Shown here in pieces: positions 57,987 to 64,000 of a DNA stretch of 64,000 bases (position 1 is its first letter; the number at the start of each line of letters is the position of its first letter). Below the pieces are notes generated by a model. It ran no database searches, was not told the origin of the DNA, and was given only the letters and a program-made list of their open reading frames with translations. Origin of the DNA: Perkinsus olseni. Lineage: Eukaryota > Perkinsozoa > Perkinsida. A program made the translations under genes and the position numbers. The stretch covers positions 119,965 to 183,964 of the forward strand of contig JABANN010000004.1 of the NCBI GenBank assembly GCA_013115125.1. Reading direction: 5' to 3'.

Positions 57987-58994
57987 TTATGTATCGATTG
58001 TTGTTGGACGGAGTATGAGATTCCATACCCTGATGAGGAAGCCTCCTCCTTCTGCTCCTCCCCCTTTGGTAGTCTCCAAGGATTCCTGTGCTAACTGGAA
58101 GTTGCTAAGGTTGGCCCTACGTGCCCGACTCTGCTCTGGTGCCACTACTGCTGCGCCGGTGTTGTCAGTATCCTGATACCACGGGATGAGGGAAGGATAA
58201 TAGCAAGAGATTACGGGGGCTGGAGATGCTGAGGAAGTGGTGATAATGTTGCCATCTGTATCCTGCTCTCGAGGGTATGATAACATTTCCTAGGATGAAT
58301 AGTAGAAGCTGTCTGCAGCAGGCGATTATACATCATCATCATCATCATCATCCGATTCTTCCCCTCCCTCTAGGTGTCGAGTTATTCTTTCGACTTCCTC
58401 TTTATGACGTAATGCTGCAGCGAGCGATGACAGAAGGCAGGTACAGAGGGTACATATACCCAGCACTGCCACACCGATGTAGCTAGGAATGATCAGGAGG
58501 AAGGAGGAGGAGGAGCCAAGACTCTCAAGTAGTCTCACAGTATAAGCGGCTTCTCACTGCACTCTGCGAAGGCTGTATCACATTCCCCTTGGCATCGTGT
58601 GGAGTACCTCGGATGATGCGAACTCGCTAATGTGTATCCGTCATGGTGGTACTCTTCCTTCTCATTTTCTATATCTATCCGTTCCTCCTCCGTCAGTGTA
58701 TTAACTAGCTCCTCCCATCTGCCATACCTTCCCTTACAGACAGCAGCCTCTCTAGTAGCACATACCTCCTCATGCATGCATCAGAGCACACTGTTTCCTC
58801 TCTACGACAAATACTCTGCTCCTCCGATGCTGCCACTATAAGGGCTATCACAGGTAATAGTAAAAGCATCTGCCCTGCATCGATCCTGCCCCATCCACAT
58901 CCACCTTTATTACAGTGATAGCCAAGTGCAGCGGCCACTGTTCCTTCACCTTTCTGCTCCGTTGGATCCTCTCTAGCTCAGCGACGCTAAGCAT
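57987..58994 (-). CDS. Cys-rich type I membrane protein, unrecognised
   Basis: A start near 58994 (MLSVAELERIQRSRK) or the Met of the hydrophobic stretch MLLLLPVIALIVAASEEQ near 58876 opens the protein; the second looks like a signal peptide. A Cys-rich lumenal part follows (SICRREETVCSDACM, EEVCATREAAVCKGRYGRWE, STRCQGECDTAFAEC). After a 36-base intron come a Ser run and one helix (FLLIIPSYIGVAVLGICTLC), then a charged tail (RHKEEVERITRHLEGGEESD) ending in an Asp run from GAT repeats near 58330-58351. More exons extend the tail to 57987. About eight cysteines in the first part suggest disulfides. No family was recognised; a surface or sorting receptor role is only a guess. Confidence 0.5.
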
Positions 58995-59290
58995 TGTACG
59001 AACTAGCTGTGATTAACAAGCTGCGGGATGGTACGGCTCTCATAGCAGCACATAGAACTTCCCGATTCATGCTCAACACAACAGGCAAAGACTTGAGACA
59101 ATAGAAAAGCAATGTTTCTCTAGCCAACATCACGTTCAACATCTGGCTCGGTATCCTTCATAGTCCTTCGTCTCTTTTTATACTGCTGTTTTAGACTGTG
59201 AATACCACGGGCTCCGCTCGGCGAGGCCGACCCCATACCAGATTCCAAGAACGCCTCGCTCATACCTGAGAGGATCCCCATACTCCCGTA

Positions 59291-61478
59291 CTACACCGTA
59301 CACCCAGTATAACCACCTCTCCGCCCGAGCATATCCTTCCTCCTCGAACCAGCTGATAATGCAAACCTACTATCCTCAAGGGACTGGTCTGCCTTAGCCT
59401 GAGCTGCTAGGACTTCGTCCGTAGTAGTGAGACTGGTCTTCTTTTTCTGCCCCTTCAGACTTTCACCATGTGGTCGTATAACCCAGCGTGCGAGGTTCTT
59501 ATGCGTTCGGGACTCCAAGGAACCCGGAGTGACGGTAAGTTGGGAAGTGCATAACTACGGCATGATATGGCGATAGGCGTTTCCGGAGTTATCTTACCCC
59601 ATGACAGCTCATATCATTCACTGCTCCTAAGACGGGTACCCCATTAGTAGTGAATCCTGGTGGGTTAGGGCCGCCTTTATCGTAGATATACACCCTCTCA
59701 TCACGCTTGAGGACCTTGAACGATTCCTTCCCTACCATCAGTGTTAGACTACCATCAGCCCATTCGACTAACCTGAAAGGCAGTCTCATCGGCAAGTACC
59801 CTCCCAGGCGTGATACATCGTTACTACCGTGCATTGGACTCAATCTCCTTATTGTCACTTCCTTCTTTGAACCGCCACCGTATAGAGTTCTCAGCACGGC
59901 TAGTCATGGCCGCTCTGCTCTTCTCGTCAGGGCACTTCTCCAAGGCAGCAGCATGTAACATTGGGAATGTATCACGAGAGAAGGGTATCCTGAAAGAGTA
60001 GCTTTGAGTGAGCATCACAGGAATATATACATACGGATCGATCCCGGTAACAGTGGGCATGAGCTTCACTATGTGGCAGCGTCCATCAGAGAAAACATCA
60101 CTAGGAGCATTATCGTGTACCTATAGCGAATTTCCGCAACGAGTGCCATGGTCCGTGACGCACCTTGACAGTATGGACTTTGGCCTTTGGTGATTGACTC
60201 GCTTCCTCACTCTCATCATCGCTGTTAGTGCTTTGCTTGTCATCTTCCCCACTTCCTCTATCTGGGCCTAGTCCGGTGCTCGAAGCATCACTCATGTCAT
60301 CGTCCACATTGACTAGGCGCTCTTCAGAACCCGCTTCGCCATTCCTATCGCTCATCACTCCAGCACCCTGGCAGCAACACAGCTGAGCCGAATCGAGTTG
60401 CAGTAACTTTGAACTCGCGGATGTATGCTACAGTAGCATTGCTACTACTTTGTATGCGGTTTGGCCTACTCAGAAGGGAGTCCGCCGTTTGGTATCCCAA
60501 ACGTGAGTAAAACATCGGACCATACGCATGGCGAACGGGACTAGATGGCCTATTATTTCGTCCGTCCATGGGGGGACATTCGTCGATGATCCTTATTTCA
60601 CCCGGATCAATGCCAGTTTGGGGCAATGCTCAGAGGTTTCAAGAAAGCAGGTCTATGCCACCTTGGTAATAGTGGCTGGACGTAGGTTGTACAGACGACG
60701 AAGATCAGGTTTTGCCCTTCCCAGATGGGGGAGAACCGCGTAAAATAATGAGAAGTAGTTTCGCCCTAAGCCTCCCTTTCCGGCTGCTTCTGTCCTCATC
60801 TCGGGCCCCCATGGTATGTAGCTCAGGAGATCAATATGGTCTACAGTCCTGCACGCCGTGGGAAGATAACATTCGACCCAGAGTTTAGCTTGAGGCTGGG
60901 CCTTGCAGAAGACCCCCTCCCGAGAATTACATCTTCTTTCTGCTTCTGCTCCCCGCCAGCAGCCTGATCATCCTGGACGCTGTCGTCATCGTCGGACTCT
61001 CCAAACAGGTTGTCGCTATCACCCGATGAGGTTCGGTCTTTAGATTCTGTAGTCTTCTTGTTCTCTGATTCCGTTGGCCCATCACCAATCTAACATAATA
61101 ACTCTGAGGTCTATTCAGCATGACACGGCGTGGAGTTCCACGGGAGCGAGTCGTATCATCTCCAACAGTATACCGCCCGCTTGCTCATAGTACCCCTTCG
61201 TCGTCCCCGAATAAATCTCCATCAGTGCTACCATCAGCAGGTAGTTCAGCAGGTCCCTTGCCTACAGCACCTTCCTCCACTGCTGCCTGTTCTGCTGCTG
61301 CAGTACTAGTGTCTTTCCCCTCACCACTCGCCGCTGGTGTTTCTTTCGTATCGGGCTCACCATCTGACGAGTCGGAAGACGATGAGGACCCGAAGAGATC
61401 CGAGTCGTCGCTGGAGACAGACATTATGGGAGTATCTTGGCTATCTTGGCTACCAAAGGATAGTACACTACCCTTCAT
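59291..61478 (-). CDS. LEO1: LEO1, subunit of the RNA polymerase II PAF1 complex
   Basis: The start at 61476-61478 (MKGSVLSFGSQDSQDTPIMS) opens an acidic N-terminus with DLFG repeats (SDDSDLFGSSSSSDSSDGEP, DGDLFGDDEGVL, SDNLFGESDDDDSVQ), typical of LEO1. A middle part gives IRIIDECPPMDGRNNRPSSP, then ERLVNVDDDMSDASSTGLGP. The core domain follows near 60060-59600: SFRIPFSRDTFPMLHAAALE, RAENSIRWRFKEGSDNKEIE, SNARLVEWADGSLTLMVGKE and SFKVLKRDERVYIYDKG. The W-DGS block is the family mark. The end is a lysine-rich exon (SLKGQKKKTSLTTTDEVLAA) stopping at 59291. PAF1C travels with polymerase II and supports histone marks during elongation. Five or more introns; joins between 60900 and 60360 are the least certain. 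Confidence 0.85.
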
Positions 61479-61875
61479 GCACGGCTATCATCGAACAATC
61501 AATACAATAACGGAATCTATGAACGAATTCATAACAAGATGATGTTCGACGCTGTTCGAGGGATGCTGTGAAGTCTGAATAAGGGAGGTGTTTCGAAGAG
61601 ATCGCACCTGAGTTCCAATGGCGCTCTCAGCCGTGAATATGGTGTGAACAGAGTGACCTTGCTCTTGAAACGTATGTGAGGTCCACCGAACACATGGATC
61701 GGAGCGCCAGGTTTCGCCAACTCACCAAACTTGGCAAAACCCCTTTTCGGTTGTCCAAACGCGTGGTTGGCGAAAGCTGGTCTAGGCCGCCCTCAGACGG
61801 GAAAACACCAACGCAGAACAGAGACCAACCGGGTTTGGCCATATTTCCCGCTGATGGCGCGATTAAAATCATTTT
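61479..61875. other. upstream region of LEO1, non-coding
   Basis: About 400 bases. It contains CTTGGCAAAACC and TTGGCGAAAGC type motifs that recur, reversed, near 62380 and 62520. Open frames here have no family signal. Confidence 0.4.
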
Positions 61876-61920
61876 CCTAAGGAGAATGTTATTTTCCTAA
61901 GGAAGAAATCTCGCTCGCCC

Positions 61921-62033
61921 TTGGCATTTTTCTAAGGAGACTTTGCACTTTTCTAAGGAGACTTTGCACTTTTCTAAGGAGGCTTTGTACTTTTCTAAGG
62001 ACATTTTGCATCTTCCTAAGGACGTTTCCCGGG
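61921..62033 (+). repeat. tandem repeat, unit about 20-21 bases
   Basis: Five units of the form ttttctaaggagactttgca follow one another, with the later units diverging (ggaggctttgtac, ggacattttgcat, ggacgtttccc). The shared core is TTCTAAGGA or TTCCTAAGGA. The same core occurs inside both inverted-repeat arms. Confidence 0.85.
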
Positions 62034-62080
62034 CGTAACTCCCACCTCTTACACACCGCAGCCTTCGGGTTTTTGGTGAA

Positions 62081-62099
62081 GGTCGCCCGAAGGGCGACC
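62081..62099. other. perfect hairpin
   Basis: The sequence ggtcgcccgaagggcgacc has an 8-base stem around a GAA loop, all G/C rich. It lies in the middle of the inverted-repeat element. Confidence 0.8.
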
Positions 62100-62285
62100 T
62101 GAGTCGGGTTTCGGGTTCACGGGGGTTACGGTCTGTACTCCACTAGGTCGTGGTTTTCTTTTTTAAGGCCTACCAGCCGAAGTAACCTTTAGTCGCTGTC
62201 TTATACGCGCGCGTGCCGCACGACGCGCCGGCGTATTTTCGGGCGAGCGAGATTTCTTCCTTAGGAAAATAACATTCTCCTTAGG

Positions 62286-64000
62286 TTTCTGCATTTCACC
62301 CTGATGGCGCTTCGCCAAAATTTGAAATGCGCTCGCCCGCGCGCTCAAACCTGTCGCTGGGATTGGGTTTCGCCAAGATACGGTTGGTGTCTTCTGTGCT
62401 AGGAACAGAAAACAGTTAATTTAGAGGTAAGTTTCGGCGAAGTCTGCTGGTTTTACGTAAAATCACCTGAAATGACGCGTTATTTTGGTGAGAAGTTCGC
62501 CACAGGGAATTCACCAAGTTTGGTGAAATGTGGTGCCCGTCCAGATTTCGCATAAAAATACTTCCAGACCTGCTCGGTAGCGTATTACGCCATAACTGTG
62601 TCGTCCGAATCTGCTTGGTGGAGTTCATTTGCGCCTTGAATTCGCCAACAAAATTTAACACTCGACTTCGTGTCACCGTGACGTCGACATCATGAACACT
62701 CTCATGCCGCTTGGATAATGACTCATTGCTAATGAGGATAGTGATCACACGAGATGGGGCTCTCAATGACCTGGCACTACCAGGCTGGCAGTGTTGAGTG
62801 GAACGGAAAACCTCTTCGGGAACGCGAAGAGAGTTGCCAATACAGAAAACGGGGTGGATTGGTCGCGAAGTAGGGATGGATAGTTGTTGCCTTGACTTCC
62901 GAGTGTCTCACTAGTGATGCGGAGGTGGCCTCGCGGAAGTCAGTGATTGAATGGAGCATCACTATTCAGACGACTAGCAGACTACTAGTCTGAGACTACT
63001 TTCCTCCTCCGGATCACTACTGGCCTAAAGTCGGACTGGACTAGCCCGGCTGGTTACTTTTCTACCGCGTAGGCGTTTCATGGCAATGACTGTAGAATCT
63101 ACAGTGTGGATGGACTGGGTAAGTTCGATTCTCGCGTATCGCTTAGACTAGCACTCCGATCAGTGAACACGTCATCGTGACGGATATGCTCTTCGAGTTC
63201 GTCATATTTGTTGTCTCATTCTCAACCTCGTTGACAACTCAGTGCTATTGTTTTTCGGTCATACGGAAGTTCAGTGGTATTTTATTGGGCGTCGGTGTGC
63301 GAGGAATGTTTCTCAAGTGGATACGGATACCCATTGGGCACTGAACGTTGAAGATGTGGTATGTTTGGTGCCTGAGCACTCAGAGACTTCATACCATCAC
63401 ACTCTACGAAGGGCTGCGGTGAATGTCATTCCTCACATGGGGGGTCTTCCGTTGCTTCTACCAGCCATTCAGCATCACGTCTACGAGACACCTCACTGCA
63501 GATAGAACGCGTCATTATCAGAAATGCATACAACCTGCATTAGTTTCAGAGAGCATTATGAGCAGACTTAACCGGCACCGAATAGTTATCAGAAGGACCT
63601 TGTGGCAAGGTCAAAGCGGGAAAGCAGAGATCTCGGCTACTGAAACCTTCGGAGTCGATCATCAGTATTTACTATAATTATTTAATTGCTGTTAGAGTGG
63701 GCTTTGTCCTGACATAGGCCGGCTTTAACAAGCAAAATCATGGGAACTTGAATCAAGGCAGTTGAATAATATTCAATAAACGCATTGACAAAGCTTCGTT
63801 GAATGCATAATACACCCAATGGTCATTTGGGTGTACACTCAATTCATAGGCTTCTGAAGCCTTCGGCGAGAGGGATGAAGCTTGTTCACTCAAATGGGAT
63901 ACTATTGCGTAAAAGCCCTCAACGTCTCACGGAAAAGTCAATTATCACAAAACATGATACACCCAGCCATGCAGAACAACAAATCTACTTAATCTGTCTT
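62286..64000. other. gene-free end of the window
   Basis: About 1.7 kb. Open frames up to 116 codons exist on both strands but have unbalanced composition and no splice joins or known motifs. Short TTCGCCAA and TTCACCAA type motifs recur near 62290-62530. The last 350 bases are AT-richer. No RNA gene was recognised. Confidence 0.45.
63811..63835. other. hairpin with 9-base stem
   Basis: The arms tacacccaa and ttgggtgta enclose a 7-base loop. It sits in AT-rich intergenic DNA. The motif acaccca recurs at about 63958. The function is unknown. Confidence 0.7.

Larger units (their letters stand above)
61876..62285. mobile_element. non-coding element with 45-base perfect inverted repeats
   Basis: Bases 61876-61920 and 62241-62285 are exact reverse complements over 45 positions (outer end cctaaggagaatg, inner end ctcgctcgccc). 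The interior of 320 bases has a set of short tandem repeats and an 8-bp-stem hairpin, and no open frame that looks like a transposase. The size and structure suit a MITE or foldback element. Target-site duplications were not found by eye at the edges, so the true ends may lie further out. Confidence 0.65.

Noticed and set aside
57767-58018. 83-codon plus-strand open frame
   Set aside because: It overlaps the 3' end of a minus-strand gene and lies upstream of SLC35; no conserved block.
62416-62766. 116-codon minus-strand open frame in the gene-free end
   Set aside because: It contains recurring TTCACCAA type motifs and unbalanced composition, and has no neighbours to splice to.
63066-63150. 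tRNA-like stretch with agttcgattc and a ctgtaga-tctacag hairpin
   Set aside because: No 7-base acceptor stem or D arm could be paired, and the hairpin is a simple palindrome with no anticodon-sized loop.
1-64000. CRISPR array, prophage or bacterial operon
   Set aside because: No regularly spaced repeats, and all recognised genes are intron-bearing nuclear genes.

Overview
The window is nuclear DNA from a compact protist genome. Genes lie on both strands, mostly 30 to 500 bases apart, and nearly every one is cut by short GT-AG introns, usually about 40 to 60 bases and with some above 100. Eukaryote-only proteins are plain: RPB10, ABCE1, NOG1, LEO1, ribosomal protein eS12, SPO11, ALG10, TVP23 and ERp29. 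The standard genetic code holds in the exons I could follow. Gene style, Mei2-like RRM proteins, a clan of aspartic proteases and a C2CD3-type centriolar protein suggest an alveolate of the Perkinsus kind. That assignment is inference from gene style, not from a marker sequence. Exon edges below were placed by reading frame and GT-AG signals, so many are approximate.

Layout. 1-4.4 kb (+): the tail of an unknown gene, a secreted pepsin-like protease and SPO11. 5-8.4 kb (-): two tandem Mei2-like RNA-binding genes. 8.7-10.2 kb (+): an MBOAT acyltransferase. 10.4-13.5 kb (-): two tandem paralogues with twin CX9C motifs, then the Golgi protein TVP23. 13.7-19 kb (+): an HVA22/REEP ER-shaping protein, a four-helix membrane protein, an unknown membrane gene and RPB10. 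19.1-23.4 kb (+): a CLC chloride channel/exchanger. 23.8-26.4 kb (-): ABCE1, divergent from NOG1 (26.8-29.5 kb, +). 29.7-33.2 kb (+): an acidic nuclear-type protein, a BAP31-like ER protein and a PUS1-type pseudouridine synthase.

34-40.5 kb (-): a long, low-complexity and coiled-coil coding region, headed by a C2 domain of the C2CD3 type. 41-44.1 kb (-): an MFS transporter and a small unknown membrane protein, only 27 bases apart. 44.7-47 kb (-): ERp29 and eS12. 47.6-48 kb: a foldback inverted repeat. 48.4-53.4 kb (+): an unknown Pro/Ser-rich protein, a four-helix membrane protein, a LicD/fukutin-like Golgi enzyme and ALG10. 54-55.4 kb (+): an unknown gene. 55.6-61.5 kb (-): an SLC35C2-like nucleotide-sugar transporter, a Cys-rich type I membrane protein and LEO1. 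61.5-64 kb: a gene-free end with a 45-base perfect inverted repeat around short tandem repeats, and hairpins.

Two functional themes recur. One is secretory-pathway work: TVP23, REEP, BAP31-like, ERp29, ALG10, LicD-like and SLC35. The other is ribosome and RNA work: ABCE1, NOG1, eS12, PUS1, RPB10, LEO1 and Mei2-like. Their clustering is probably only gene density. The most unusual items are the tandem twin-CX9C pair, the CLC protein with two altered fingerprint motifs, the duplicated module in the C2CD3-region gene, and the two inverted-repeat elements.
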